Part shown: piece after piece, positions 1 to 11,502 of the stretch
Layout: every line of letters begins with the position of its first letter
How positions within the stretch are numbered: the stretch's first letter is position 1
Source of the DNA: Silene conica
Lineage: Eukaryota; Streptophyta; Magnoliopsida; Caryophyllales; Caryophyllaceae
Direction of reading: 5' to 3'
DNA: 64,000 bases
NCBI GenBank assembly: GCA_029255685.2
Contig: CM055317.2
Coordinates: forward strand, 75,195,460 to 75,259,459
Made by a program: the position numbers and the translations under genes
Notes under the pieces: model-generated
What the model was told of the DNA's origin: nothing
The model's input: the letters and a program-made list of their open reading frames with translations, nothing else
The model's database searches: none

Positions 1-444
1 ATTTTCGACGTCATTATGGACACCAATATCACACCCTTTTTTTTTGCAATTTCTTTTCGAACTTTGTCCATGAATTTTTTTCCGTTCTTTATCATCCATG
101 TTTGAATTTGTTCTTCATTTAATACTTTTATATTGTATAAGTGGAATACCAAGTTTATGCATCATAATGAAATTATGAAGTGTAAAAGCGGATACGATAA
201 TTGACATTTGATATTTCGTTGTCATTTGTGGCATGTTTTTTAACACCTTCCACCTTCTCTTCAGCTGACCAAACGTCAATTCAACCGTCATCCTCAAAGA
301 TTAATGTCGATAATTAAAATGTTCAAATATTCCGCTAGGAGGTGTATGCTTATATTCAGGCACATGGTTTTTCACGTTTAAATGGCTAATAGGAGACAAA
401 TACCCAAGTTATTCGGGTATCTCGAATCCACCAAATAATATTTA
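1..444 (-). pseudogene. PIF/Harbinger transposase fragment (HARBI1-like nuclease), broken
   Basis: The minus strand encodes the C-terminal half of a DDE_Tnp_4 (HARBI1-like) transposase. In order it reads GKYYLVDSRYPN, then YLSPISHLN, then an FEHFNYRH block, then ELTFGQLKRRWKVL and TLHNFIMMHK, which match the conserved blocks of plant PIF transposases. The final catalytic acidic residue falls in the ELTFG block. A TAA stop interrupts the frame right after NYRH (about 302-304) and another stop lies at 115-117. A splice-like TTTGTAG precedes the GKYY exon at about 445. The N-terminal part lies outside or is lost. It is a relic, not an active gene. Confidence 0.75.
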
Positions 445-747
445 CCTACAAATGTTTATATATAAAAATAATTAATGTTTAGACGTAAAACGTTTAGATA
501 ATAAAAAATGAAATACATGTCATATTTACTACATTTAGACATAAAATGTTTAGATAATAACAAAAGTAATTAATGTTTAAACGTAAAATATCCAAATGTT
601 GCTTTTGTTAATTTTAAAACACAAAAAAAGAAAAAAAAACATAGTCCATTAGAGTTGACTACCAAAAAATTACCTAAAAATAATATTTTTTTAATATAAT
701 TATTTTTTAAAAAATTGCAAATTTGTATTAATCAAACATTTTTCTTA

Positions 748-749
<2 letters not shown>
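445..749. other. AT-rich intergenic stretch
   Basis: The stretch is A/T-rich with repeated ATGTTTAGACGTAAAA-like words (around 476-600). No gene or bounded element was recognised. Confidence 0.5.
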
Positions 750-787
<38 letters not shown>

Positions 788-1002
788 ATTATTATTATTA
801 GTTAGTACACTTTAATTAAACTTAAGTTATTTCTATTAATTTTAGCTTCATTCAGCTTAGTTTAATTTAGTTCAGTTCAGTTCAGTCCAGCTGAGCTCAG
901 ATCGATTCAGTTCAGCTCAGCTCAGCTCAGTTCAGTTCAGCTCAGCTCAGCCCCATTCCGTTCAGCTCAGTTCAGCTCTAAAACGCCAAAAAGTACAAGG
1001 CC
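750..1002. mobile_element. Truncated Harbinger-type MITE of the GGCCCTGTTCTTTT family
   Basis: The stretch has a (TTA)n microsatellite at 750-800, then TTCAGTTCAGCTCAG repeats (856-978), then a degenerate end AAGTACAAGGCC at 991-1002 followed by TAA. The same order (TTA array, GAACT repeats, terminal GGCC, TAA) is seen in the complete element at 12719-13775. Only one end is visible here, so this copy is truncated or very diverged. Confidence 0.5.
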
Positions 1003-2521
1003 TAAATATTACTTGCTATACACTTTTTTTGGGGTGTTTCAGTCAATTATTTAATTTACGCTCCTATTTTAAATCGATTTTACTCTCTACTTCATCATCT
1101 TTTAATAAAATTAAAAAGAATTGCCTTCTCTGTACTTCGATCTCTGCGTATAAAGTATAACTATATGGAGTATGTCATTGAGACGGATAGAGTAATAATT
1201 TAACGGTCAATGATCATAGAATATTCCACCACCGGCGGAGCTAAAATTTGAGGGAGCGAATATTTTCAATGGGGGCAAAATGGTAATATTATAAGGTGGT
1301 CTTTTACAAATTAGAGAATTTTAAAAAAGTTGAAATTTCCGAACACCAGAGGACGAACGTCTTTGCTAGCCCTCCTTAAATCATTCCCAGCAACAAGTCA
1401 ATTTAATCGGATCAATTGGATATTAGGCCTTAATCTTCCCTTATTGACCTTGACCCACTTAAACCCTCCCAAGCAGAAAGTCATGACCCACGTCAATAAA
1501 CCCTCTCAAACAACAACTTTTTTAGTTTTTAGTTTTTCTTTTTCTTAAATGTTTGGAACCAATTACAACATGTCACGTATTAGGTGAATTGTTGGGTCAA
1601 TTTACTTGAAATTGGGTCGATTTGTGACTCAATTCGACTTGAGTCAATCCTAGTCTATTTCTTAATTACAATTAACTCGATTCGACTCTCTATCGACCTC
1701 TCTATTAATCTTGCTTGGGAATGGTCTTATTCCACAAGTGTATTCAACCTTCACGGCCAAGGGTGGCATACTAGCATTATAGCATGTAGCCATTTATGAT
1801 GGAAAAGCTACCCTAGCTAAGCAATAAAAGTGCATGACACAGCTTTATACAAGTTAAATTAGAATGATAGTATAAAAAATGATGAAAAAAATGGAAGCAG
1901 CTCTCACAATCATATGTACCAGATTTGGGCAAGCATGCACGAAAATGTGTGGAGGAAGACAGAAATAGTAAGCCTATACAAATCCTTGAAAATGGTGGGT
2001 GGGATTGGGATTGGGATTGGGCTTGGGCTTGGGCTTAGAAGCCCACGTGATACTGACTATTATGCTGTTTATTTAATTCATAAAATAAGCCTACACATTT
2101 TGTGTACTAAAAGGATTCGTCAACTTACCAAATACTTGCCTTTTTCATCTCAAAATAGCATCATTATTGATTGTTGTTTTCCAAGTTGAGCATAAAACAA
2201 ATGCTTATCATTCTCTGTCTAACAACAACTATACTTTGGCAAGTGGCATTAACTTTCATTTATTTATATTCTCACTGCTTCCCCATTCTTGTTTATGATG
2301 GATATATTTCTCGTCAATTTATAACGAGTTGAGTACTATATGTATAATGTATAGATGGATAAGACAAAACAAAGTACTTCGTATTTAGCAAGTAACAATC
2401 TGATTTATTTTATTTACCCACATGAGTAGTATTTGGCTCATCGCAAGTTTGTGACAAATACTATTTATGTGGATAAATAAGACAAAAACAAAGTATTTAT
2501 AGAGTTGCAATTTATTTTGTC
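1003..2521. other. Intergenic, no gene recognised
   Basis: Several short open frames are present without recognisable domains. A hexamer run of GGGATT and then GGGCTT units lies at about 1990-2036. The block GGCGGAGCTAAAATTTGAGGG (about 1235-1256) looks like a piece of a dispersed repeat. Confidence 0.4.
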
Positions 2522-2524
2522 TTA

Positions 2525-2857
2525 GACCACCCCCAAGCAAGGTCACCAACTAGGTCACCAAGGGGGTGGGTCTCCTTAATGATGTATTAAGGAGGATAAT
2601 TAAAGAGACCTACAATGGAGGAAGGTCACTCCATGACCCAAGGGGGTTGCCTTGTGACCTCCCATGTGTCCTTATTCTATTTGTTGGGCACACATATAGA
2701 TGACATAAGTTGTTGGAAAGTGGAAAATAATTGGGTTGATGACCTAAGTCGCGACTTTCTGCTTGGGGGTGTAAAAGTAGGTCAAGATAAATAATGTGAA
2801 ATTAAGAGATAAAACTAGGTCGCGACTTAGTTAGCGAGACCTTGCTTGGGGGTGGTC
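2525..2857. mobile_element. Tourist/Harbinger-like MITE, 333 bp, TTA target duplication
   Basis: Perfect 20-bp terminal inverted repeats: GACCACCCCCAAGCAAGGTC at 2525-2544, with its reverse complement at 2838-2857. The element is flanked by TTA on both sides (2522-2524 and 2858-2860), the 3-bp target duplication of the PIF/Harbinger superfamily. A second internal copy of the GGTCAC/GTGACC theme lies near each end. It has no coding capacity. Confidence 0.85.
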
Positions 2858-3149
2858 TTATCGGTTCACATGAGGTAGTACTTAACTTGTCGAAAGATTT
2901 TGATGAATATGTCCCTTATAAGGGAAACTTACCGTTAACATTTACGGTTGTAATTGTGTACATTTTTTAAGCTTGGGTAATCATGTGTTAAGGGCTATAT
3001 AAGATTTGGAAGATTAGTTTAGTTTAAGATCAATGTATAATTATATATACACGGATATTGGGGAAGAAAATCACTCATCCTAAAAAGTAATAGTAAGTTA
3101 AGGGTCCAAAACCAAGATATAAAAAGAATAACTTTTACTAACTAGGCGT

Positions 3150-3612
3150 TAATAAACTTGCTCAATTTCTTACCCATCCCACCTTCACACGTTAAGCTGC
3201 CCTAAAACGATCACTCCGCTTTCTCAATGGCACCATTCACCATGACATCCACTTTGTCCAAAAATGTCCCACTCAAAGTCCATGCATATTGTGAAGTCAA
3301 TTGGGCCGATAATAAAGATAACTACGTTTCTACACCCAATTATATACTTAGTATTTTTCGGCCAAAATATTGTTTTCTGGTCTTCCATAAAACAACGTGC
3401 TTTATCTTAATCATCTCCGAAGCAAAATTTCATGTCATTGCCTAATACAACCACCAAATGTTATTGCTAACTGAACTCGGCATCACCATATCAATTTTCT
3501 TGTCATACATTATTATAATCTAGGTGTTACCAACAGCTTCATTAATTTTATCTTGATTCCGGAACGAACCACACACCTTATCGTTATAGATTATCATTTT
3601 CATTTAATTTTA
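3150..3612 (+). pseudogene. Ty1/copia RNase H relic
   Basis: Reading across frames gives a decayed copia RNase H region. AALKRSLRFLNGTIHH lies at about 3190-3240, VHAYCEVNWADNKDNYVST at about 3270-3335 (the usual DADWAG...STSGY block), SEAKFHVIA near 3420-3442, LLTELGI near 3460, and NLGVTNS followed by VIDYHFH up to about 3605. Stops and frame changes separate the pieces. No LTR was recognised next to it, so it is an old fragment. Confidence 0.65.
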
Positions 3613-4418
3613 ATGTTTTTTGATTTTTTTTCCAGCTAATTTATTGGTTATCTCTCATTAATATAGTGAAATATGATTTCTTAGGAGACTTATTGTAAAA
3701 TGATGAATATAACACTAAGGCACTCTAAGGGTTTAGGGCTATATTAAAGACTTAAATGTGGAATTAATACTTAATATTATTATTAATTGCATCTGTATAT
3801 GTTTGTACAATTTTGTCATCATTTCTTATATTAATAGCAAATGTAAGAGGTTTTAATTTCTTAAATACATTCCTAAAGACTATATTTAACGCTACCCTTA
3901 GTAAAATATCCAAAAAAAATCGAGTTACCTAATGAGATTACTGGTTCCCTCCGTTAAATTGTTTTGGCCCTAATTGCGAATCCTAATTCTACAAAACTCG
4001 GCAAAGTTATACTACAGGTTTACAACTGACCATTGCCAAAACCGAGCGGGAACTTGTTTTTTTGATAGAATTACATTTATTATGCTTAACTAAATATGAA
4101 GTTAGAATAATAATTTAAAAGTTCACTTGCATTCGAGTTTTAATTTATTTTCTTTACATTTCAAAATTGAATTGCAATAAGAAAAGGACAAAGATTAACG
4201 AGGGAAATACGGAATGCTAAGGAAGGAGCAACAAGGAAACAGGGAAAAATCTTGTGTTCCCATACACCCACCATAGAGGCATCAACCTCACTCCTCATCT
4301 TTATTACTGCTTGCGTCATGCGTCGATCAACTACGATTTTAACATTATTTATTTATTTATTTTTAAGATTCTTTGTTGTACGATGATATTTCCTCCGCAT
4401 TTTTTTTATAAATTTATA
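3613..4418. other. Intergenic, no gene recognised
   Basis: AT-rich DNA without recognisable coding potential or bounded repeats. Confidence 0.4.
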
Positions 4419-4614
4419 CTCCCTCCGATTTTCTATGATGTTCCCTTTTTCCGTTTTGGTCTAATTACATGTTGTTCCCTCTTTCCTCTTTTAGACAATT
4501 TTATGTGGTCCAAAATCAATTTCAAGTGGGGTCATGTGTATTGTGTGGTCCAAATTGATTCCCTTATTTCTTGAGTTAAAATCAAAAGGGAACAACACAG
4601 GAAATCGGAGGGAG
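4419..4614. mobile_element. Stowaway MITE, 196 bp
   Basis: Terminal inverted repeats start CTCCCTCCGATTTTC and end in GAAATCGGAGGGAG, flanked by TA dinucleotides (4417-4418 and 4615-4616), as in Tc1/mariner-derived Stowaway elements. A second copy of the same family lies at 54124-54318. Confidence 0.8.
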
Positions 4615-4616
4615 TA

Positions 4617-5230
4617 TTTGCATATCCTCACAACTATTTATTTACGGCTACGATTTAATTTATAAAAGAAAATAACAGTTTAAGTTTGTAGAAACAGAGA
4701 TAGGGTGATGATATTCGCAGTATGCATTCTACTAATCGTAGTACGATATTGATAATTATATCCCTCTTATTTTTCTCTCCCAGTTTCCCTCTCCAACTCC
4801 TCTCTAAACTATTTTCTTTAATTTTACTTAGCAATAATTCTCTAATTTCACCCACACTAAATTAATCTTTGTACTATGTTGATAAATTATGTAGTTCGTT
4901 AATGAATTATCTTTTCAATCACATTATTATATATAGTACATAAATAGTCTACAAACACATATATAATTTTCGTAAACTTCTACGTGCTATATTGAAAAAT
5001 CATCGAAAACAGGCATTGAGTAAAAAAGTTTAGAGAAATCAATGAGAGTGTTACACTACATTGAAGAACACCAAATTTGGTAATGTGATGCCTTTTTTCA
5101 ACGTATTTACACTGAAATATTGTACGGCACCATTACCTTTGTATCATGCTCCAACATCAATTTTCATGTTGCCGGCAGACTATCGTCAAAGCACACCGAC
5201 CACTCTTGTTCATAAAGTACCACAAGGCAA
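4617..5230. other. Intergenic, no gene recognised
   Basis: AT-rich spacer up to the 5' end of the Helitron. No supported gene. Confidence 0.4.
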
Positions 5231-5404
5231 TCATATATTTATCTAATGCAGAAGTCAAGCTGCTGACATGGCATCACATAAAACAAGCTCCGTCTTACGT
5301 CGCGCGATTTAAAGCCTACTAACATATTACTAAACTGATTGTCCAATAAAATTTTTAAAATCCGTCAAACATGGTCAATATCCGTGAATCATGCACAAAA
5401 TTTG

Positions 5405-5660
5405 ATAAAATCCGTGAATCATGTTCAATAAATTTCCTAAACTGAAAAGAATAATAATAATAACCTAAAGATTTGATTGAAATTAATTTCCAAAACAAAA
5501 ATTTTAAAATCCGTGAATCATGTTCAATAAATTTTCCTAAATTGAAAAAAATAATAATAATGACCTAAAGATTTGATTGCAATTAATTTCCAAAACAAAA
5601 TTTTAAAATCCGTGAATCATGGTCAATAAACTAAACTGGAAAGAATAATAATAATTTTGT
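5405..5660. repeat. 99-bp tandem repeat, about 2.5 copies
   Basis: The word CCGTGAATCATG recurs at 5412, 5511 and 5610, exactly 99 bp apart. Each time it is followed by CAATAAA, an AATAATAAT run and the CCTAAAGATTTGATTG block. It lies near the left end of the Helitron. Confidence 0.75.
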
Positions 5661-5816
5661 GAATCATGGTAAATTGCTTTAATCACGTTAATTTTGTTTA
5701 AGTTTCCTAAATTGAAAAAATCATAATAATAATAATAATAATAACTGAAGGATATGATGCACAATTAATTACTTCATAAAATTTAACTATCAAAAATTAC
5801 TTCATAAAATTAAAAA

Positions 5817-6368
5817 GGGATATTCTACATGGTACCCCTCAATTTTTTGACTTTCTACATGGTACCCCTACACTTTTTAAAACATACATGGTACCCCTAA
5901 TTGTTGTCATTATCACTACGTATACCCCTAAAATTTATTTTCCATCAATTAAAATCATTTTTAAGCTTTATGTGATAACTTTAACGCGTAAGGAAGCTTG
6001 TCATTTATTATCACATGACATAAGGACTCTATTAGGCTCAATATCAATCTCGATCCTAATATTTATAGATATGTATGGGCTAAAAAAAAGGCGAAGGAAA
6101 AATTATTGATCTTTGCCAAATTATCACGTCCGAAGAATGGATATTAATTCTAATAGAGTCCCTCTGTCATGAGATGATAAATGTGAAGTTTGGTTATGCG
6201 CCTAAGTAATTATTTAACGCTTAAAAATGAGTTTAATTGACGGAAAATAAAGTTTAGGGGTACACGTAGTGATAATGACAACAATTAGGGGTACCATGTA
6301 TGTTTTAAGAAGTGTAGGGGTACCATGTAGAAAGTCGAAAAATTGAGGGGTACCGTGTAGAATATCCC
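5817..6368. mobile_element. Mutator-like foldback MITE with 9-bp TSD
   Basis: GGGATATTCTACATGGTACC at the left is mirrored by GGTACCGTGTAGAATATCCC at the right. The arms match for about 155 bp (5817-5971 and 6214-6368), and weaker inverted similarity continues inward. The target duplication AATTAAAAA is present on both sides (5808-5816 and 6369-6377). A 9-bp duplication with long terminal inverted repeats indicates a Mutator-derived non-autonomous element. Repeated CATGGTACCCCTA motifs occur in the arms. It is nested in the Helitron. Confidence 0.85.
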
Positions 6369-7245
6369 AATTAAAAAAGATAGTCGGTTAAATTAAATTC
6401 CAATTAAACGCATTTTCCCCCAATTTCATATCTAAAATACTTCATAAAATAAAATAAAAATTGTGGGGAAAATCAAATTAAATACAAATACAACCATCGA
6501 TAACATTTGATTATCAAAATTATCTAAGTTCAAGGTAATAGGTGAATGAAAACTCACCAAGTTCGAGTGATTAAATGAACATGCAAACTAATCCTAATAT
6601 ATGATTCCGGTAACACTGAATTGTTGGGTTCCTGCATATACCGAAAACTTAATTCAATTACCAATCTTGAATCAGAATTTAGTAGGAAATGAGATTCACA
6701 ATACAAACTAATTAAAGTGATGCAAAGATGAAGTTTCAATCCCCTCATCTACAAGCTCAGAAATACAACATTTTCGAATATGGATGACGGCGTACCGAAC
6801 GCCGGCGTTGATGTCGGTGTTTCGAACATTTTTACCGTAACATGATGTGTGATGTTTTAGGGATTAATGAGTGAGTGTGAGATTGTATAATTGGGGGTTT
6901 TGAAAGGGGGCGGGGAAGGTGAGTGACGAGATGAACATATAATAGTAATTGAATTTGAGTTTATGTGATGAAAATGAAAATCTCAGATAATCAACAAATG
7001 ATGATGATGATGGTTTCTATTTGGTGGGCAATGATGCGCCGACAATGAATATTTAGATGATTAATATTGTTTTTTCATTTTTTTTGTCTTTTACCTTATA
7101 AATATATAGGTCGGATTAATTTAATCCGACTCGGTCTATATATTAATGTATGCGTCTTAATTTATGTGAGCGCATTTTAGTTTTAATCTAACACGATTTT
7201 TCACATAACTCTATGTAATTTTTAAGCTAAAAGTATTTATATTTA

Positions 7246-7447
7246 TTTAATATTATTAACAATATTAATTTCAAATTATTAAAGTACTAAAATAATCAAT
7301 TTCTTTATCTTTATATTAATTTCATATTTTAAAATTCTAAAATAATTAATTTCTTTATCTTTTAATTATTAACAATATTAATTTCATATTATTAAAGTTC
7401 TAAAATAATTGATTTCTTTCTCTTTATATTATTAACAATATTAATTT
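7246..7447. repeat. AT-rich tandem repeat, unit about 63 bp, 3-4 copies
   Basis: The block TATTATTAACAATATTAATTT followed by a TAAAATAAT..ATTTCTTT..CTTT segment recurs at about 7249, 7366 and 7429. A shortened copy lies between the first two. It sits just inside the Helitron 3' hairpin. Confidence 0.6.
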
Positions 7448-7870
7448 AAATTACTAAAAACAGACCCGTGAAATTCACGGGTTAAAACCTAGTTAGTCAT
7501 TAATTAACTTAGATATAAATCCTAATTTTAAAAAGTACTTAATTAAAAAATGAATAAAATTGTAAGAAAGATTCAAATAAATTTTTAATATGAGATTAAC
7601 GAATTAAACTCATACTATTCATTTGAATTATCGTTTATAATTGAAGAATTTTAATGAGCTTGATAGTTTACGGTTTCAACAATTGAGAGAAGGTGGAGAA
7701 AATGTAGAGAGAATTTGATTCATGTGTTTTTAGTGTAGGGTAAAGAAATGGATAAATTGATGTAAAAAGTACTATAATGAGAAAATTATACTGCGGAAAT
7801 AAATTACGTAAATGTATCAAGATTGCATAAAATTTAAAGTTGAGATTGCAATTTTGTACATTGATAAGTA

Positions 7871-7959
7871 TTTCTTTCGTCTGGTGATATGTTTATTCTT
7901 ATTTTATTTTCCCGCACACAAGTAAAGTAAGCGTAAACATATCACTAATATAGAGGGAG
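7871..7959. mobile_element. Short Stowaway-like MITE
   Basis: The inverted ends share GATATGTTTA and its complement TAAACATATC. The right end is GAGGGAG, and TA flanks the element (7869-7870 and 7960-7961). The left end has diverged (TTTCTTTCGTC). Confidence 0.55.
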
Positions 7960-8320
7960 TAATACAAAAGTAATTGAGATAAATGTAATTTTAGAACTGT
8001 GTGTTGGACCGGGTCGGGCCAATGGGTGGGTCAGGCTGAGTGTCAACATCCTAGGCACGAAACTTAATGAGGATCGGATTGAGTCAGTTTTGTCTAGCCC
8101 AACTCCGGCCAACTAAGTAGTGGACTATTGGGTCTGGCCAAGCCTAGTCAGGCCGAGCCTTCTTATTTTTTTATTAGTGTTTGACTGGACCAAGCCGAGA
8201 AAATTGCAAACACTAAACCAACCCGAGGTTGACATCAGGCTAGGCGGGGCTGCTGAAAAACGCCCCCCACTACTATGCAAATGTTGTAGACTTGTAGCCA
8301 ATTTAACCGATTAGCAATTA

Positions 8321-9043
8321 AGAGTATGTTTGGCAAAACTAACTGAAAAGGTAGTTGAAAGGGCTGAAACCTAAAAAACTACCTGAAAAGGTAGCTGAAA
8401 ATTAAGACCTGAAAAGGTAGCTGATTTTTGTTAAAACTGTTTGGAAACTAGCTGAAAAGATAGCTGATATTTAACAAAATGACGGCGTTGGCGGGCTTCA
8501 CATACCAGTTCTTTTACGTTTTTACTATTATTCTTGTGTTATTGTCGTTGGCGGCGTTACGTTTTTACTAGGCTGAGGGCAATGCGGGCTTCACATACCA
8601 GTTCTTAAATTTTTACCTTAGATTCTTAATTTCACATATAAATTTAACAAGTTATAATGAAATTTTTTCAATATATTTGAAAGAGAATGAGAAAATAATT
8701 AATATATAACGATTAGCTAAAAAAATTCCAACAATACACCCTTGAAAATATATTGAAAAAACTAGGGGTGATTAGATTATATTTGGGAAGTACGTAAGGG
8801 TTTTGTATTGTGTTTGATTTTTGTTAATTAGCGTTATACAATTAAGGGTAGAATAGGTGGATAAAAATGAAACATGTACCTGATTTCTCAAATGCTACCT
8901 AGGGTAGCTTTTTATTTCAGGTATTTTTTTTCACTCAAATCAGGTACTTACCAAACACCCAAAAAAAATAAAGTACCTGATTATTTTAGCAAAAAAAGTC
9001 ATTTCAGACAAATTAGGTACCTTATTTGTCTTGTCAAATACAG
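8321..9043. mobile_element. Possible hAT-type non-autonomous element
   Basis: The left end AGTATGTTTGGCAAAACTAA and the right end TTGTCTTGTCAAATACAGCC are imperfect inverted repeats of the TGTTTGGCAAA kind seen in hAT MITEs. Subterminal GAAAAGGTAGCTG repeats on the left are answered by GGTAGC/GTACCTGA motifs on the right. A 23-bp word GCGGGCTTCACATACCAGTT(C..) is duplicated inside (about 8492 and 8585). No target duplication could be seen. Confidence 0.4.
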
Positions 9044-9209
9044 CCTTACACAAATTGGATTATTCTAAAACTTTAATCACATATATGATCACCATTATAC
9101 AAGAAACGGTCTTATTGTCTGATATATGTAATGAAAGAATCTTATCTATATAATTACAGAAACATTTCTGAAGCCCTGGTTGAGCCACGTCATCAACGCA
9201 GTTTTTTTT

Positions 9210-9227
9210 TTTTTTTTTTTTTTTTTT
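9210..9227. repeat. Poly-T tract
   Basis: A long uninterrupted T run starts near 9201 and ends near 9228. It is low-complexity sequence or the tail of an unrecognised retroelement; no element was found next to it. Confidence 0.5.
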
Positions 9228-10279
9228 AATTCTCTCAAGTGGGTCCCGCAATGTTTGATGAATTTCCTAAAACATAACTGCCCGATATTCTAAATAAATG
9301 TCTGTTATCGTATGTAGCTTCAGAAATATCACGTAACATTTTTATATAAATCATGAATTTCTACGAAAAAACGGTAAATCTTCATTCTATTAAAGCAACA
9401 ACATTTACTCAATTTTGATGTAGCAAAATTTTCTAACTTCCATTTTCTAATTTCTATTATATTTTTTAAAAAACAATCTTTATAAAATAAACTACCCATA
9501 ACCAATTAGATGATACCATTTTTTGAGGTATAATTTAAATTAATTAACTACACATATGACATAAATTACATTTAATGCATAAATTATATAAATAATCTAA
9601 GGCACATTCAAAAATTATGTTTCAATCATTAAAAATTATTACCATAAGTTTGTACACAACGTTGTTAAAGGAAAATATCGATTTCAATTATTGGAAAAGG
9701 ATAAAATTACCATTGCTTAATTTAGGGTAAGCGCAAAAATTGAAGTTGATTGAAGTCTCATAAAATGGTCTTCAACATTTGACACTTTATGATATTTATC
9801 AATACAAACTCTCATTTGTGTCGAACAATATCCGTCACGGGTCAAATAAAATCTATTTGTTTGGATAAAAACAAACCATTTGTGATTTTCTAAGCACTTT
9901 TATTTTTGTCTTATCTACGATAAATCTCTTTTTAACCCCTTTTTGGTATTATTGATTTTGATACTTTGATTTTTGGAAGTTAAAATCATTACAAAATAGG
10001 AAAACAAAAAGTTGCATAAAATATACCTAATGATCAATTTTTATATCATACATTCAGGTGTAAGGGCATGGCTCGAGTCGCAGTTAGAATACGTGTCACA
10101 AATATTTGTTGACGTGTTTTTATTTATCATTTGTTAAAACAATAAGAATCATATATTAATATTAATGCTATTATTAATATTACTAATTTATCATACATCA
10201 TATTTCTATATTAATAGGTAATCTCATCTTCATTTACACATCTACTAATCGATCATATTTGAATGTTATTTTTAAAAAT

Positions 10280-10313
10280 AAACCCGTGCATTTTTGCACG
10301 GGTATAAAACTAG
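10280..10313 (+). mobile_element. Helitron 3' terminus (hairpin plus CTAG)
   Basis: The hairpin ACCCGTGCATTTTTGCACGGGT is followed by ATAAAACTAG and a T, the canonical Helitron 3' end. The 5' end of this element was not identified, so only the terminus is annotated. A similar hairpin with CACGTGCAAAAAATGCACGGG lies at 10711-10735 and may be a second, diverged end. Confidence 0.5.
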
Positions 10314-10980
10314 TATAAAACTATAAAGTACAATAATTTTAAAGCTTTATCATAATTTTAAAGCTTTATAATGGGTTCTAGCAACTTCTAAGGACAAGTT
10401 GGAATAACCAAAGGTTAAAAGTTGGTTATTAGTTTCTGGATATCAACCATATTTGTGATGAATTTAATTTGAAAATTTGAGATGAATTTAATTTGAAATG
10501 TATCAATTAAAATGTAGCAAAGTGAAATAAGAATTTAAAAATGAGAGGGCTTAGGGGGTGGATTTTAAATGTGTTTATGTTAACCTTACTTTGATTTGGT
10601 GAAATTTTCAAATCCAAATCTAATAAGTTTGTCAAACAATAAAATTGTTCCAAATCCAAATTTGAAAATACAATCTTCGTTTCCAAAGACAACTGTTAAT
10701 AAATATTAGTTTACGCACGTGCAAAAAATGCACGGGTCTAATTTTATTAAATTAACCAATAGAAATACTTTAAAAGTTATTCTTTTTATAGTAAAGGGAT
10801 GGTTAACTAATGAGAATAACATTTAATCCAAGTGGTGAGAATGTTCTCTTATTTTAATATTGTAGTTATGGGATCGATTTTCATTCATGACATCTGATTT
10901 ATGGATGATACCACCAGTTGTAGTTATACAGTGTCAAATTCGAGCTTTGTAATAAAATATCTAAACTTTATTTTAAAGAA

Positions 10981-11235
10981 TACTTCCTCTGTTCATATCC
11001 AAAGCGCATATATGTTTTTTGCATAAATATTAAGAAAGATATTAAAAAACTATTAAAGGTACATTTGGAAGTGTGTAAGATGTTTTTTTTATTAATTTAA
11101 ATGTGTGATGGTGGATTATAGGTGGGCCATGGAGTGACATTTTATGTAGATAAATGGTTTCCATAAGGGTAGTTTAGTCATTTTGTTTTCTTTTTTAAAA
11201 AAGTGGTAGAGTGGATATAAATAGATGAAAAAAGA
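10981..11235. mobile_element. Degenerate Stowaway-like MITE
   Basis: The left end CTTCCTCTGTTCATATCC (after TA) is weakly mirrored by GGATATAAATAGATGAAAA on the right, directly before the next Stowaway element. The right boundary is uncertain. Confidence 0.4.
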
Positions 11236-11240
11236 ATATA

Positions 11241-11500
11241 CTTCCTCCATTCCAATCAATTCTATACATTTGCTTTATTCACGTTTGTCAATACTCATTT
11301 TCTTTTGTTAATATCTTTAGTTACATATTGATAAAAATTATAAAAATGTGATATTGACAATGTACTCGGTAAGACAATTTAAACAAGATCTCACATGACT
11401 ATCTTTTATGTTATATAGTAGAAGTTGTGTCGAAAATTCACTCGACTTATGAATAGTGTACATAAAGTGAAATGTATAGAATTGATTGGAATGGAGGAAG
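11241..11500. mobile_element. Stowaway MITE, 260 bp
   Basis: Perfect inverted ends: CTTCCTCCATTCCAATCAAT at the left and ATTGATTGGAATGGAGGAAG at the right. The element is flanked by TA on both sides (11239-11240 and 11501-11502). A sister copy of equal length lies at 21386-21645. Confidence 0.85.
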
Positions 11501-11502
11501 TA

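Larger units (their letters stand above)
5231..7492 (+). mobile_element. Non-autonomous Helitron, about 2.26 kb
   Basis: The 5' end is TCATATATTTATCTAATGC just after an A (5230). It is followed by GCTGACATGGCATCACATAA, which is shared with the Helitron starting at 20338. The 3' end has the hairpin ACCCGTGAAATTCACGGGT and then AAAACCTAG just before a T (7493). The TC start, the CTRR end with a subterminal hairpin, and insertion between A and T fit Helitrons. There is no Rep/helicase gene. Inside are a 99-bp tandem repeat, a nested Mutator-type foldback, a GC-richer island near 6780-6920 and a tandem repeat of about 63 bp. Confidence 0.65.

Noticed and set aside
1990-2036. Telomere-like hexamer run (GGGATT/GGGCTT)
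   Set aside because: It is not the plant TTTAGGG repeat and is only a few units long; simple low-complexity DNA.
5231-7492. Tandem repeats here as a CRISPR array or satellite
   Set aside because: There are too few copies, the repeats are adjacent without spacers, and the context is a plant Helitron.
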